This document shows positions 5,541 to 5,586 of a stretch of DNA of 5,586 nucleotides, piece after piece. The notes below the pieces were generated by a model. It was not told where the DNA came from and ran no database searches. It saw nothing but the letters and a program-made list of their open reading frames with translations. The position numbers and the translations under genes are program-made. The stretch comes from Sulfurovum sp. bin170 (GTDB lineage: Bacteria; Campylobacterota; Campylobacteria; Campylobacterales; Sulfurovaceae): the NCBI RefSeq assembly GCF_010892395.1, contig NZ_JAACKB010000261.1, forward strand, positions 1 through 5,586, written 5' to 3'. How positions within the stretch are numbered: position 1 is the stretch's first letter; each line of letters begins with the position of its first letter.

Positions 5541-5586
5541 ATGAAAAAACATAAAAAATCAATATTTGACCAACTAATATTAATCA
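5541..5586 (+). CDS. 5' end of an ORF running off the window, possibly an IS4-type transposase
   Basis: Fifteen codons are visible (MKKHKKSIFDQLILI), open to the window edge. The basic start followed by S-I-F-x-Q-L resembles the N-terminus of IS4-family transposases with a DUF4372 domain, which often begin KSIFSQLL or similar. No Shine-Dalgarno is seen, which is common for transposases. A palindrome, ATATGT-CAT-ACATAT (5521-5535), lies just upstream. If the call is right, the left end of the element lies between about 5480 and 5520, inside the preceding lipoprotein gene. Fifteen residues are too few for certainty; any other protein with a basic start remains possible. Confidence 0.4.
   Translation, partial: MKKHKKSIFDQLILI

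Overview
The window looks like a low-GC Campylobacterota chromosome (a Sulfurimonas/Sulfurovum-type relative). This is judged from the style of the Mrp protein, the AT-rich intergenic DNA and promoters with a recognisable -10 box but no clear -35 box. It is an inference from recognition, not from a database search.

Layout. Positions 36-290 (+) encode a small, very acidic protein of unknown function. It converges on mrp (335-1447, -), a P-loop ATPase that carries iron-sulfur clusters. A hairpin at 305-326 with a T-tract ends the mrp transcript. The divergent region 1448-1736 holds both promoters, a paired palindrome that may be an operator (1515-1548), and a clear TPP (thiamine pyrophosphate) riboswitch aptamer (1594-1683). 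The riboswitch is followed by a plausible translational on/off switch in front of a TonB-dependent outer-membrane receptor (1737-3893, +). A 145-bp REPIN-like element (3903-4047), two GTAG-footed hairpins in inverted orientation, separates the receptor from thiB (4059-5054, +), a periplasmic thiamine-binding protein. A short lipoprotein gene (5151-5537) follows; its C-terminus looks broken. The first 15 codons of what may be an IS transposase (from 5541) run off the window.

How it works together. The riboswitch, TonB receptor and ThiB form a thiamine-scavenging locus. When TPP is scarce the receptor is translated and takes thiamine (or a phosphate ester or precursor) across the outer membrane using TonB energy, and ThiB binds it in the periplasm. 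The inner-membrane permease and ATPase (ThiP, ThiQ) that normally partner ThiB are not in this window; after thiB the sequence changes to an unrelated lipoprotein and a possible IS. The main points of interest are the riboswitch-controlled outer-membrane receptor, the missing ThiPQ, and the GTAG-footed hairpins, one of which seems to serve as the mrp terminator.
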